A stretch of 64,000 bases of DNA. Origin: Lactobacillus apis. Its GTDB lineage: Bacteria; Bacillota; Bacilli; Lactobacillales; Lactobacillaceae. The stretch is from positions 359,285 to 423,284 of the forward strand of contig NZ_PDKP01000001.1 of assembly GCF_002837055.1 (NCBI RefSeq). Reading direction: 5' to 3'. The position numbers and the translations under genes are program-made. The notes beneath the pieces were generated by a model. It ran no database searches and was not told the DNA's origin. It saw nothing but the letters and a program-made list of their open reading frames with translations. Shown in pieces: positions 9,816 to 19,023 of this stretch (within the stretch, counting starts at the first letter, position 1; every line of letters begins with the position of its first letter).

Positions 9816-11493
9816 ACTTTTTCTCAACAATCATAGGTAAAATCATTGGCCGTCTTTTTGTCTTGGAATATAAGAAATCAGAAAGATTTTCAACAATTGC
9901 CTTACGGACAACAGCATCTTTAGGATTATCTGTTTTATCCATTTCACTTTTTATAATATGGTAAATATGTTTTTGAGCTTGGCTAATCAATTCGGTTGAT
10001 TCACGCATATAAACAAAGCCACGGCTCAAAACATCTGGACCTGCTAGAACACGCTTATGTTTGTAATCAACAGTCGCAACTACAACGACTAAACCATCTT
10101 CTGACAAAATCTGACGATCATGGACAACGACGTTGCCAACGTCAGCAGTTCCAGAAGTATCAACATATACATCACCTGCAGGAATGTGTCCAGCAATTCT
10201 AGAACCATCAGGACCAAAGCAGACAACTTCACCGTTTTCCAAAACAAAAGTATGGTCTTCGGGGACGCCGGCAGCTTGTGCAAGTTCAGTATGGACAACT
10301 TGCATGCGATACTCGCCGTGCACGGGAATCATATACTTAGGTTTAGCTAGTCTAACCATCATCTTCAATTCTTCTTGACCACCGTGACCAGAAGTATGAA
10401 CATTATTAACGCGTCCATGAATCACGTTAGCGCCACCCTCCATCAGTTTGTTAATCAAGTGGTTTACACTAAGTGTATTACCAGGAATAGGGTTAGAAGA
10501 AAAAATGACTGTATCACCAGGTTGAAGACTAATCTGACGGTGTGTACCATTTGCAATCCGCGAAAGAGCAGCTAAAGGCTCACCTTGTGATCCGGTACAT
10601 AATATCATTGCCTCATCAGCAGGAGTGTGGTTGATTTCATTTGAATCAACAATTAAACCTTCGGGTACATTTAAATAGCCAAGGTCGATACCGTTTTGAA
10701 CTCCGTTTTCCATGCTTCGCCCAAAAATTGCAACTTTTCTACCAGTATCAATTGCTGCTTCAATTGCCGTTGAGACACGGTAAAGGTTAGAGGCAAAAGT
10801 AGCGAAAATAATTCGACCATGGATACCTGTAATAATATCGTGCAATGAATGAGCAACAAAACTTTCTGACTTGGTAAACTGCGAAACCTCCGCATTAGTT
10901 GAATCTGATAGAAGGGCTAAGACACCTTCGTTACCAATTTGAGCCATCTTTTGAAAATCAGGAGCAGGTTGGTTCATTACTGGAGTTAAATCAAATTTAA
11001 AGTCACCAGTAAAGACAACAGCACCAAGAGGAGTGTGAACAGCAATTCCTAACGTATCAGGAATTGAGTGGGTAGTTCTAAAGAAAGAAACAGAAAGCTT
11101 CTTGAATTTTAGAACTGTGTTTTCGTGTTCTTCGTGCAGTTCGGTAGTGCGAAGAATTCCGTGTTCTTCAAGCTTACCCTTGATTAATGCCAAGGCAAAG
11201 GGTGTAGCATAAACTGGAATTTCGGGTATTTTTTCAAGTAAGAAAGGTATACCACCAATGTGATCTTCGTGACCGTGGCTGACAACCAGTGCTTTGATCT
11301 TTTTACGATTCTTGACTAAATATGAATAGTCAGAAATAACGTAGTTAATACCAAGAAGATCATCTTCTGGGAACTTAATACCACAGTCCATGATAATAAT
11401 TTCATCTTGATATTGAACGCAATACATATTTTTGCCGATTTCATGCAACCCCCCGATTGCAAAGACGGCTACTTCATTATTTTTAATTCGCAC
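9814..11493 (-). CDS. rnjA: Ribonuclease J1
   Basis: Metallo-beta-lactamase/beta-CASP endo- and 5'-3' exoribonuclease of the mRNA decay machinery. The 559-aa product has the complete metal-binding motif HGHEDH at residues 73-78, a further motif FTGDFKFD, beta-CASP features including HVSGH-like TSGHG, and the C-terminal domain. It lies 5 nt downstream of rpoY, the arrangement seen in Bacillus for rnjA, which distinguishes it from the second RNase J in this window. It probably acts as a complex with RNase J2. Confidence 0.95.
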   Translation of the reverse strand: MRIKNNEVAVFAIGGLHEIGKNMYCVQYQDEIIIMDCGIKFPEDDLLGINYVISDYSYLVKNRKKIKALVVSHGHEDHIGGIPFLLEKIPEIPVYATPFALALIKGKLEEHGILRTTELHEEHENTVLKFKKLSVSFFRTTHSIPDTLGIAVHTPLGAVVFTGDFKFDLTPVMNQPAPDFQKMAQIGNEGVLALLSDSTNAEVSQFTKSESFVAHSLHDIITGIHGRIIFATFASNLYRVSTAIEAAIDTGRKVAIFGRSMENGVQNGIDLGYLNVPEGLIVDSNEINHTPADEAMILCTGSQGEPLAALSRIANGTHRQISLQPGDTVIFSSNPIPGNTLSVNHLINKLMEGGANVIHGRVNNVHTSGHGGQEELKMMVRLAKPKYMIPVHGEYRMQVVHTELAQAAGVPEDHTFVLENGEVVCFGPDGSRIAGHIPAGDVYVDTSGTADVGNVVVHDRQILSEDGLVVVVATVDYKHKRVLAGPDVLSRGFVYMRESTELISQAQKHIYHIIKSEMDKTDNPKDAVVRKAIVENLSDFLYSKTKRRPMILPMIVEKK

Positions 11494-11498
11494 AGAAA

Positions 11499-11723
11499 CT
11501 ACTTCTTACTATCAAAAGTCGTCAATTTAAAATCGGCGTGTTCTTTTTCATATTGTAGTGAATTTCCTGCTAATTCTTGGATGAGTTCAATGTTGTAGGG
11601 GGTATTGTCTTCAACCAAGGTTCTAGCGCTGACCAAATTATCAGCCTCTAGGTAAAGGGTTTGGGTTGTTTCACGTCTAGGATTAACAACTTTGTCCTTT
11701 TGATACAAAACTTTGTAGATCAT
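11499..11723 (-). CDS. rpoY: RNA polymerase epsilon subunit
   Basis: 74-aa small RNA polymerase-associated subunit (YkzG, DUF1447 family) found in Firmicutes. It begins [11 protein letters not shown] and contains the family segment [13 protein letters not shown]. The start ATG has the site AAGGAG a few bases upstream on the minus strand. It is co-directional with rnjA with a 5-nt gap, a conserved pairing. Confidence 0.95.
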   Translation of the reverse strand: MIYKVLYQKDKVVNPRRETTQTLYLEADNLVSARTLVEDNTPYNIELIQELAGNSLQYEKEHADFKLTTFDSKK

Positions 11724-11849
11724 ATTTGTATTCTCCTTATTCAGTTATAAAAACGTTCTTAATTTTGGATAACTAAAAGTACCCAATAGCTTATTTCAGT
11801 TTACCATAATTATTATTTTAAGTATAGAAACACTACTTGTTTGACTCAT

Positions 11850-11880
11850 AAAAAAACCGTCAAAGTAAATTGGCGGTTAA
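11850..11880 (-). terminator. Terminator after def
   Basis: Read on the minus strand, AACCGCC pairs with GACGGTT (one mismatch) across a 10-nt loop and is followed by a T-run. It isolates def from rpoY. Confidence 0.65.
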
Positions 11881-11900
11881 TCTGTCATGTAGTAGCAATA

Positions 11901-12455
11901 CTAGTAAATTAGGACTGTATCATCATCTAATTTAAATGGGTTTTGCTTATCAATCCGGTCATAAAATAGGTGGCCTCTTAAGTGTTCAATTTCATGAGAT
12001 GCAACAATAGCAGGATAATCTTTTAAGTTAATTGTCTTTTCCTCACCGTCAACGGTATAGTAATGAATCTTTAGCTTATCAGGACGGGGAACATAGCCGT
12101 CAATAACTTTATCAACGCTTAGGCATCCTTCACCTTCACTAAGACATGCTTGACGAACGGATTCCGACAAAATCTCAGGGTTAACAATTGTTTCTTTAAA
12201 AACAATCTCGTTTTGATCATTTGGAACAAGAAGTGATGCCATTTGCACACTTTTACCCACTTGAGGTGCTGCTAAACCAACACCAGCACGTAACTGATGC
12301 TTTTTAGCAATTTCTGGATCCTGTGAATTGATTAGGTATTCCATCATGTCTTCGGCCAATTTTTGGTAATGGTCGCTCAAAGGAAAAGTTAACTTTTCAG
12401 CAACTTTACGTAATACAGGATCACCATCACGAACAATATCTTTCATTAAAATCAA
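11901..12455 (-). CDS. def: Peptide deformylase
   Basis: Metalloenzyme that removes the formyl group from nascent proteins. The 184-aa product has the three family motifs: [17 protein letters not shown] (metal-binding Cys) and HEIEHLRG (the HExxH metal site), with the long insertion typical of type II enzymes from Gram-positive bacteria. I take TTG 12455 because AAAGAG lies at correct distance from it; ATG 12446, three codons in, would have an overly long spacing. It appears monocistronic. Confidence 0.95.
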   Translation of the reverse strand: MILMKDIVRDGDPVLRKVAEKLTFPLSDHYQKLAEDMMEYLINSQDPEIAKKHQLRAGVGLAAPQVGKSVQMASLLVPNDQNEIVFKETIVNPEILSESVRQACLSEGEGCLSVDKVIDGYVPRPDKLKIHYYTVDGEEKTINLKDYPAIVASHEIEHLRGHLFYDRIDKQNPFKLDDDTVLIY

Positions 12456-12568
12456 TTAAATTCACTCTTTCATAAAAAAGTTATCTCTATATTTTTACCA
12501 TAAATAAGGACATTTTGTCTGCTTTTTATTCTATCGTAAATTTAAAAATTGAAAAAGAGTGATAAACG

Positions 12569-12598
12569 TTGACCAGTATAACAGTTAGGTGTTAAAAT
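12569..12598 (+). promoter_or_regulatory. Predicted sigma-A promoter of typA
   Basis: TTGACC (12569-12574), 18-bp spacer, TAAAAT (12593-12598). It gives a leader of roughly 110 nt before typA that contains two hairpins. Confidence 0.6.
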
Positions 12599-12637
12599 CA
12601 ATGAGCGTAAATATACAGATATGAAACACTTCGATTA

Positions 12638-12687
12638 GCATGTTCTTGAACGTGCCGGCGAAACTGTGACATTGTCACAGTTTTTTT
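12638..12687 (+). promoter_or_regulatory. typA leader: hairpin followed by intrinsic terminator
   Basis: First hairpin 12638-12655: GCATGTTC with GAACGTGC, one G-U pair. Second hairpin 12661-12683: perfect 10-bp AAACTGTGAC / GTCACAGTTT, 3-nt loop, then a T-run to 12687. The second is a full intrinsic terminator between the typA promoter and its ribosome site, so it is a candidate attenuator, or the 3' end of a short leader RNA. Confidence 0.6.
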
Positions 12688-12712
12688 ATTGAGGAGTGGA
12701 GGAGGAATACTT

Positions 12713-14554
12713 TTGTCAGAAAAAAGAAGAGACGATATTAGAAATATAGCGATCATAGCGCACGTTGACCATGGTAAGACAACTTTGGTTAACCAATTAT
12801 TGAAGCAATCCGACACTCTCCCTGAGCACATGGCTTTGGAAGATCGTGCAATGGACTCAAATGATATTGAACGTGAACGTGGTATTACTATTTTATCTAA
12901 AAATACTGCGGTTAAATATGGCGATACCACAATTAATATTTTAGATACACCAGGACACGCCGATTTTGGTGGTGAAGTTGAACGTATCATGCATATGGTT
13001 GACGGAGCCCTACTTTTAGTTGATGCATATGAAGGAACAATGCCACAAACTCGTTTTGTTCTTAAGAAGGCATTAGAAGCAGGCGTTAAGCCAATCGTTG
13101 TTATTAACAAAATCGACCGTCCAGGTGCTCGTCCTAAAGAAGTTCTTGATGAAGTTCTTGAATTATTCATTGAATTAGGTGCCAATGATGAACAACTCGA
13201 TTTCCCAGTTGTTTATGCATCAGCATTGAACGGAACTTCTTCTTATGAAGCTGATCCATCCACTCAAAAAGAAACAATGGATCCAATTTTTGACACTATT
13301 ATTAAAGCTATCCCAGCACCAATTGATAATGCTGATGAGCCTTTACAATTCCAAATCACTATGCTTGACTGGGATGACTATGTTGGTCGTATTGGAGTAG
13401 GTCGTATCTACCGCGGTAGTGTAAAAGTTGGTGACAACATCACAGTTATGAAACGTGATGGTTCAAAGCAAAACTTCCGTGTAACTAAGCTATTTGGTTT
13501 CTTTGGTTTGAAGCGTAATGAAATCTCAGAAGCTAAAGCCGGAGATATTATTGCCATTAGTGGTATTAACGACATTTTCGTTGGTGAAACAATTGCATCT
13601 GCAGAAGACCCAGAAGCATTGCCATTCCTTAAGATTGACCCACCAACTTTGCAAATGGACTTTGTTGCAAGTGATTCACCATTTGCTGGCCGTGAAGGTG
13701 ACAAGGTAACTCCTAAAAAGTTAGAGGATCGTTTAATCAAACAAACTCGTACTGATGTTTCTTTAAAGGTTGAACCTACTGATCAAATCAATGCCTGGAC
13801 TGTTTCTGGACGTGGTGAATTACACCTTTCAATTCTTGTTGAAGAATTACGTCGTGAAGGATTTGAATTACAACTTTCACGTCCAAAAGTTATCTATCGT
13901 GAAATTGATGGCCAAATGTGTGAGCCATATGAAGCTGTTCAAGTTGATACACCAGATGAATACGTTGGTTCAGTAATTGATTCACTTTCACAACGTAAAG
14001 GTGAAATGAAGAACATGGAATCGACTGGAAATAATCAAACTCGTTTGGACTTCTTAGTTCCATCACGTGGCTTAATTGGTTATAACAATGAATTTATGTC
14101 TCAAACCGGTGGATATGGAATTTTAAATCACAGCTTCGATTCATACAAACCAGTAGTTAAGAACTGGGAACCAGGACGTAAAAATGGTGCTCTTGTTGCT
14201 ATCAGCCAGGGTAAGTCAACTACATACTCACTTCAAACTGTTGAACAACGTGGTGAATTATTCATCGGCGCAGGTGTTGAAGTCTACGAGGGTATGATTG
14301 TTGGTCAATCATCACGTGATCGTGATATTGCAGTTAACGTAATTAAGGGAAAGAACTTGACTAACACCCGTGCTGCCGGTAAAGACCATGCGGCTGCAAT
14401 CAGAACGCCAAAGACATTGACACTAGAAGAAGCAATTGAGTTCTTAAACGATGATGAATATTGTGAAGTAACACCTGAATCAATTCGTCTTCGTAAGAAG
14501 ATTTTAAACACTTCTGAACGTCAAAAGGCAGATAAGAAGCGTAATAAAAACTAA
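12713..14554 (+). CDS. typA: Ribosome-associated GTPase TypA/BipA
   Basis: Translational GTPase related to EF-G that acts in ribosome assembly and stress or cold adaptation. The product from TTG 12713 is 613 aa, the family length, beginning SEKRRDDIRNIAIIAHVDHG. G1 is [10 protein letters not shown]3 DTPGHADFGG and G4 NKID; the C-terminal TypA-specific domain follows (SRGLIGYNNEF). The in-frame TTG 12689 lies ahead of the strong GGAGGAGG-like site and is rejected. Transcription passes through the leader hairpins described separately. Confidence 0.96.
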   Translation: MSEKRRDDIRNIAIIAHVDHGKTTLVNQLLKQSDTLPEHMALEDRAMDSNDIERERGITILSKNTAVKYGDTTINILDTPGHADFGGEVERIMHMVDGALLLVDAYEGTMPQTRFVLKKALEAGVKPIVVINKIDRPGARPKEVLDEVLELFIELGANDEQLDFPVVYASALNGTSSYEADPSTQKETMDPIFDTIIKAIPAPIDNADEPLQFQITMLDWDDYVGRIGVGRIYRGSVKVGDNITVMKRDGSKQNFRVTKLFGFFGLKRNEISEAKAGDIIAISGINDIFVGETIASAEDPEALPFLKIDPPTLQMDFVASDSPFAGREGDKVTPKKLEDRLIKQTRTDVSLKVEPTDQINAWTVSGRGELHLSILVEELRREGFELQLSRPKVIYREIDGQMCEPYEAVQVDTPDEYVGSVIDSLSQRKGEMKNMESTGNNQTRLDFLVPSRGLIGYNNEFMSQTGGYGILNHSFDSYKPVVKNWEPGRKNGALVAISQGKSTTYSLQTVEQRGELFIGAGVEVYEGMIVGQSSRDRDIAVNVIKGKNLTNTRAAGKDHAAAIRTPKTLTLEEAIEFLNDDEYCEVTPESIRLRKKILNTSERQKADKKRNKN

Positions 14555-14565
14555 ATCAAGTAATT

Positions 14566-14602
14566 AAAAATGGCACTCACTTAATGAAGTAGTGTCATTT
14601 TT
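14566..14602 (+). terminator. Terminator after typA
   Basis: ATGGCACT pairs with AGTGTCAT, extended inside by ACTT/AGT, with A-run and T-run flanks. Confidence 0.7.
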
Positions 14603-14647
14603 GTTTTATAATAAAAGTATATTTTTTTCGTAAGAGGAGGGCTACTT

Positions 14648-15841
14648 TTGCGACGGAAACTTCAACATTTGGACTACAAAATTCTATTGCCATATTTATT
14701 GCTGGTTTTCTTTGGCATAATTATGGTTTATTCAGCTAGTTCAGATATTTTGCTCGTGAATGGTTTTAAGCCAGCGACATATGGGATTAGGCAAGCAATA
14801 TATGCTGTGGTAGCTTTCTTTGGTTTTGCTACATTTGCGTTCTTTTTGCGGTTAGACCTTTTTAAGCGAACTAAGTTTGTTGCTTGGTTTCTCGGAATTA
14901 GTATGTTTTTGCTGTTTTACCTAATTGTTTTAAAGGTATTTAAAGGCTCTGACGCTGCAGTTAATGGGGCGGTTGGCTGGATTGATTTAAAAGTCATCCG
15001 TATTCAGCCGCTGGAAATTGCTAAATTAGCATTGGTAATATATTTAGCATACTATTTAGACCGTCATGATGGTTCTTTCCGTCAAGGGAATATTGTTAAT
15101 AATTTGATTAGACCAGCGGTTTTATCTGGGGTAATGATGCTATTGGTAATTGTTGAACCAGATTTAGGTGGTACTGCCATTTTAGCCACAATTGTAATCA
15201 TTATGTTTTCTCTATCAGGTGTGCCTGCCAAGAACGCACTACTCTGTTTAATTGGAATTGGAATTGGTGTTTTCTTCTTAGTTTTCTTAATTGTTAAGTG
15301 GAATCCGGACTTTTTACAATCCAGTTATCAATATCAACGACTCATGTCATTTTTACATCCCTTTGAGCTAGAACAAAAAGGTGGTGCCCAGTTAGTTAAT
15401 TCATACTATGCGATTCATAATGGTGGTTTGTTTGGTGTTGGCTTAGGTAATAGTATGCAAAAGAGAGGCTATTTACCGGAACCATACACGGACTTTATCT
15501 TAGCGATTGCTGCTGAAGAAATTGGAGTAATTGGTGCATTACTAGTTTTAGGACTACTTTTCTATTTGATGTGGAGCATTATGGAAGTGGGTCTTCACGC
15601 TAGCACGCAATTTAATGCCTTGGTTTGTTTTGGCGTAACAACAATTATCTTTACTGAAACTCTGTTTAATGTTGGTGCCGTTTTGGGTCTATTGCCAATT
15701 ACAGGTGTTACTTTGCCCTTTATTTCATACGGTGGGTCATCACTAATTGTACTATCGGCTTCAATTGGATTAGTTTTAAATATTGCTGCAAATGAACGTA
15801 TTAAGAAAGAAGAGGAGTTGGCTGATGAGTATCAATCATGA
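14648..15841 (+). CDS. ftsW: SEDS cell-cycle protein FtsW/RodA
   Basis: Polytopic peptidoglycan glycosyltransferase of the SEDS family. The 397-aa protein has about ten membrane spans and the SEDS motifs IQPLEIAKLA, the long extracellular loop ending PEPYTDFILAIAAEE, and GVTLPFISYGGSSLI near the C-terminus. Start is TTG 14648 with AGGAGG upstream. Assignment to FtsW rather than RodA rests on position and overall resemblance, so the gene name is less certain than the family. The 3' end overlaps ylbG by 17 nt. Confidence 0.87.
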   Translation: MRRKLQHLDYKILLPYLLLVFFGIIMVYSASSDILLVNGFKPATYGIRQAIYAVVAFFGFATFAFFLRLDLFKRTKFVAWFLGISMFLLFYLIVLKVFKGSDAAVNGAVGWIDLKVIRIQPLEIAKLALVIYLAYYLDRHDGSFRQGNIVNNLIRPAVLSGVMMLLVIVEPDLGGTAILATIVIIMFSLSGVPAKNALLCLIGIGIGVFFLVFLIVKWNPDFLQSSYQYQRLMSFLHPFELEQKGGAQLVNSYYAIHNGGLFGVGLGNSMQKRGYLPEPYTDFILAIAAEEIGVIGALLVLGLLFYLMWSIMEVGLHASTQFNALVCFGVTTIIFTETLFNVGAVLGLLPITGVTLPFISYGGSSLIVLSASIGLVLNIAANERIKKEEELADEYQS

Positions 15842-16169
15842 TTTGGCAAATACTTCCTTAACTAAGAGGCAAGGACTAATTGTTTATCTTAATTCTATTA
15901 ATAGTCAGTTTAAGCTTAGACGTTACGGGGACATCGTATATTTTTCTAAGAAAAATGCATATTGTGTTTTATATGTTGATCAAAAAGAAGCTGACAAAAC
16001 GATAAACGCGATTAAACAGCTGGATTTTGTCAAGGATGTACAAAAATCTAGTGATGATGAAATTGACTTGTCAAGTAAGCATATTGAAGAACAAATTACT
16101 GAACTTGCTACTGAAGCAGAAAAAAAGTTACTTGATGATCAGGAACAGAATACGGATTACTTATTATGA
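15825..16169 (+). CDS. ylbG: YlbG family protein (DUF2129)
   Basis: 114-aa soluble protein, DUF2129. The start is ATG 15825, 17 nt inside the end of ftsW, with GAGGAG just upstream; an earlier in-frame start would only add ftsW-overlapping sequence. It shows the family feature of a short alpha/beta domain beginning KRQGLIVYLNS and including RRYGDIVYFSKK. No function is known. It starts the conserved ylbG-rsmD-coaD-ylbL run and overlaps rsmD by 4 nt. Confidence 0.9.
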   Translation: MSINHDLANTSLTKRQGLIVYLNSINSQFKLRRYGDIVYFSKKNAYCVLYVDQKEADKTINAIKQLDFVKDVQKSSDDEIDLSSKHIEEQITELATEAEKKLLDDQEQNTDYLL

Positions 16170-16720
16170 GAATTATTTCTGGAAAGTATGCTAAGCGCAA
16201 CTTGTATACTCTAAAAAGTCAAAAAACTAGGCCAACCAGTGATAAGGTTAAAGAATCTTTGTTTAATAGTCTGGGTCAATTTTTTAAAGGTGGAGAAGTG
16301 CTAGACTTGTATGGCGGCAGTGGTGCTCTTGCAATCGAGGCTGTTTCAAGAGGCTACAGTCATGCAACAATTATTGATATTAATTACCAAGCTGTAGAAA
16401 TTATCCGGAAGAATGTTGCTTTAACTAAAGAAGAAGATCGTTTTTCTGTTTATAAAATGTCAAGCAATGTTGCATTAACCAAACTGGCCAAAGATGAAAA
16501 GAAATTTGATTTAGTTTTCTTAGATCCGCCATATGCCAAACAAAAAATTGCTTCTGACATGAAGAAAATGGATAGTTTAAGTTTGTTAACAGATAATGCG
16601 GTTATCGTAGCTGAGACAGATGATGAGACTGGTCTTGGCGAAATAGGTGGTTTTGAGCTAACGAAAACTCACCATTTTGGTAAAACAATTGTTCGTTTTT
16701 ATCGAAAGGAAAACAGATGA
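16166..16720 (+). CDS. rsmD: 16S rRNA (guanine966-N2)-methyltransferase RsmD
   Basis: SAM-dependent methyltransferase for m2G966 in 16S rRNA. The 184-aa protein has motif I DLYGGSGALAIEAVSRG, the catalytic motif DPPY in LVFLDPPYAK, and the N-terminal RIISGKYAKRNL characteristic of the RsmD family. ATG 16166 overlaps ylbG's stop by 4 nt; the 3' end overlaps coaD by 4 nt, so the genes are translationally coupled. Confidence 0.95.
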   Translation: MRIISGKYAKRNLYTLKSQKTRPTSDKVKESLFNSLGQFFKGGEVLDLYGGSGALAIEAVSRGYSHATIIDINYQAVEIIRKNVALTKEEDRFSVYKMSSNVALTKLAKDEKKFDLVFLDPPYAKQKIASDMKKMDSLSLLTDNAVIVAETDDETGLGEIGGFELTKTHHFGKTIVRFYRKENR

Positions 16721-17211
16721 GTATTGCACTTTTTCCAGGTAGTTTTGACCCAATTACTAATGGACACATTGATGTAATTCAGCAGGCTGCTAGAATCTTT
16801 GACCAGGTTTTTGTAGTAGTAATGGACAATACCTCTAAACACTATTTATTTAGTGCAGATAAACGGGTAGAATTTATTAAAAGTGCAGTTAAGAACATTG
16901 CTAATGTTGAGGTTCAAAAAAGACCACAATCATTAACCGTCGATGTGGCACACGACATTGGTGCAACAGCTATTGTTCGCGGAGTGCGGAACAGCGAGGA
17001 TTTCACTTACGAGCAACAAATTGCAGCAATGAATAAGAAGTTAGCGAATGATCTTGAAACTGTATTATTGTTTACTTCGCCGCAAAATAGCTTTGTGGCA
17101 TCTAGTATTATTAAAGAGGTAGCTCAATTTGGCGGTGATATTAGTTCATTTATGCCAATAGAAGCTGCAATTGCTTTAAAGAAAAAATTGGTAAAGATTA
17201 ATGAACGATAA
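16717..17211 (+). CDS. coaD: Pantetheine-phosphate adenylyltransferase
   Basis: Transfers AMP from ATP to 4'-phosphopantetheine, the penultimate step of coenzyme A synthesis. The 164-aa product begins with the nucleotidyltransferase motif PGSFDPITNGHIDV, where NGH is the T/HxGH-like ATP site, and retains RGVRNSEDFTYEQQIA and the C-terminal SSIIKEVAQFGGDIS motif. Length is typical. It is coupled by overlaps to rsmD and ylbL. Confidence 0.96.
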   Translation: MSIALFPGSFDPITNGHIDVIQQAARIFDQVFVVVMDNTSKHYLFSADKRVEFIKSAVKNIANVEVQKRPQSLTVDVAHDIGATAIVRGVRNSEDFTYEQQIAAMNKKLANDLETVLLFTSPQNSFVASSIIKEVAQFGGDISSFMPIEAAIALKKKLVKINER

Positions 17212-18244
17212 AACTAAAGATAAAGGTAAGAAAAAAGGTCATAAATGGCTCTTCTTTTTCTTAGCTGTCGCCGCGATTGTGGTAGGCTTAAGCTGGCCAA
17301 CTAATTATTATCTTGAAATGCCTGGCGAGGCATTCCAAGTTAGTCAATTTATCAGAAGTGGTAAAAAAGCACCTGATAATTATTATTTAGTGACAGTTAG
17401 CGAAACGCAACGCCCAGCTTCAGTGCTGCGGTATTTGTTAAGTTATACTAGAAAATACGAAACGAGAATTTCAAGAGAAGAACTGCTGGGGGATGCAACA
17501 AGTAGTCAGTATGAGGAATTGCAGAATTGGTACATGGAAACCAGTCAGCAAAATGCTATCTATTATGCAGCAAAGAAGGCAGGCTTAAAGCCAAAACTGA
17601 ATTACGAAGGCGTTTATGTCATGCAGATTCAGAAGCAGTCAAGCTTTAAGAAAAAACTGCAAATTGGTGATACTGTTCTGGGCGCAAACGGCCATCGTTT
17701 CAAATCAACAGAAGAAATGCTTTCATATTTTCAGAAAAAGAAAATTGGCGCTAAAGTTAAAATTAACGTTTTAAGAAATAATAAACTACTAACTTTTTCA
17801 GGAAAAATTGTTAAAGTTGAGGGTACTAATAAACCAGGAATTGGAATTCAGTTAGTTGAACATGTCAAAGTCACGACAAAACCAGAGCTAAAAATAGATG
17901 CTGGTGCAATTGGAGGGCCTTCAGCAGGATTAATGTTTACACTAACGAGCTATGAAACTTTCACGCAACAGGATTTAGCTAAGGGACATAAAATTGCCGG
18001 GACGGGCACTATCTCTCCTAAAGGCAAAGTTGGGGCAATCGGTGGTGTTGACAAAAAAGTAGTCGCAGCCGACAGAGCCGGAGCAGAAGTTTTCTTTGCG
18101 CCTACAGATACGTCTCAATTGAAAAAAGCTGATAGTAACTATCAAGTTGCTAAAAGAACGGCGAAGCAAATAAAAACGAAGATGAAAATTGTCCCAGTAG
18201 GTACCTTTGAAGATGCTTTACATTATTTGCAAAAACACTACTAA
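17201..18244 (+). CDS. SepM-like membrane-anchored PDZ/Lon protease (YlbL)
   Basis: 347-aa secreted-side serine protease. Residues 13-31 form an uncleaved signal anchor, a PDZ domain lies around 120-210, and the C-terminal Lon-type domain has the catalytic Ser in GGPSAGLMFTL and the Lys in GGVDKKVVAA. In streptococci the relative SepM trims competence peptide; here only the fold is certain and the substrate is unknown. ATG 17201 overlaps coaD by 11 nt and the gene ends the operon before a clear terminator. Confidence 0.92.
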   Translation: MNDKTKDKGKKKGHKWLFFFLAVAAIVVGLSWPTNYYLEMPGEAFQVSQFIRSGKKAPDNYYLVTVSETQRPASVLRYLLSYTRKYETRISREELLGDATSSQYEELQNWYMETSQQNAIYYAAKKAGLKPKLNYEGVYVMQIQKQSSFKKKLQIGDTVLGANGHRFKSTEEMLSYFQKKKIGAKVKINVLRNNKLLTFSGKIVKVEGTNKPGIGIQLVEHVKVTTKPELKIDAGAIGGPSAGLMFTLTSYETFTQQDLAKGHKIAGTGTISPKGKVGAIGGVDKKVVAADRAGAEVFFAPTDTSQLKKADSNYQVAKRTAKQIKTKMKIVPVGTFEDALHYLQKHY

Positions 18245-18252
18245 TAAAAAAT

Positions 18253-18283
18253 AAAAAGTTCAGAAGAAATTCTGAACTTTTTT
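18253..18283 (+). terminator. Terminator after ylbL
   Basis: AAAAAGTTCAGA pairs with TCTGAACTTTTT around a 6-nt loop and is followed by Ts. Confidence 0.85.
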
Positions 18284-18309
18284 CGTACTTAAAATTAGGA
18301 GGTGAAAAT

Positions 18310-19023
18310 ATGGATTGGGCAAAAGTTAAGGAATTCATAATTGAGCATAAACAGTATTTTGTTATCGGAATAGGGATTTTGCTTGTCCTGCTTTGGTTAA
18401 TTGGTCATTCTGGAGATGAACAATCTAATGATTCTGATTTTGCCATAAAGCAAACAGAGACTGATGAGCAAGAAGGAACTGAAATAAAAGAAGAAACACA
18501 AATTGCTAATAAAGAGGTAGAGAAGAAAGTAAAAGAGCCTAAAGAAGTTACTTGTGATATTTCTGGTGCAATTGAAAATCCAGGTGTTTATACATTGAAG
18601 TATGGTGCTCGCTTAAATGAATTGATTGCGGCAGCAGGTGGACTGACAAGTAAGGCTCAAATTGAAAAAGTTAACCGTGCATTAATTCTTCGTGACCAGG
18701 ACAAAGTTCATATTCCATATCATGGAGAAAAGTTAAAGGAAAACGAAATTGTTTCTTCTGTTAATGGTAGTACTAATTCAGGAGAACTAGATAATTCTTC
18801 CCAGAGTGAAAGTGCCAACCAAGCTTCAGGAGTAAAAGTAAATATCAATACGGCAAACACTGCAGATTTGCAAAAGTTATCTGGAATAGGCGCTAAAAAA
18901 GCTGAACAGATTATTGCGTACCGGCAAAAAAATGGAAATTTTAAACGCATTGAGGATTTGAAACAAGTTTCTGGGATAGGAGATAAGACTTTTGAGGCAC
19001 TTCGAAGTCAACTGGAAGTCTAA
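18310..19023 (+). CDS. comEA: Competence DNA-binding protein ComEA
   Basis: Membrane-anchored double-stranded DNA receptor of the transformation machinery. The 237-aa protein has a membrane anchor at about residues 19-34, an acidic linker, an SLBB-type domain (CDISGAIENPGVY onward) and a C-terminal helix-hairpin-helix pair starting VNINTANTADLQKLSGIG. The ribosome site TAGGAGGTG lies before ATG 18310. The 3' end overlaps comEC by 32 nt. comEB is absent from between them, as is common outside Bacillus. Confidence 0.93.
   Translation: MDWAKVKEFIIEHKQYFVIGIGILLVLLWLIGHSGDEQSNDSDFAIKQTETDEQEGTEIKEETQIANKEVEKKVKEPKEVTCDISGAIENPGVYTLKYGARLNELIAAAGGLTSKAQIEKVNRALILRDQDKVHIPYHGEKLKENEIVSSVNGSTNSGELDNSSQSESANQASGVKVNINTANTADLQKLSGIGAKKAEQIIAYRQKNGNFKRIEDLKQVSGIGDKTFEALRSQLEV

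Noticed and set aside
9996-10895. Several short ORFs on both strands within RNase J1
   Set aside because: They mirror the real gene's codon periodicity and have no family features or ribosome sites.
12598-13185. 195-aa ORF on the minus strand over the start of typA
   Set aside because: Antisense to the conserved GTP-binding domain; composition (Ser/Thr/Ile-rich) follows from reverse reading, and it has no convincing ribosome site.
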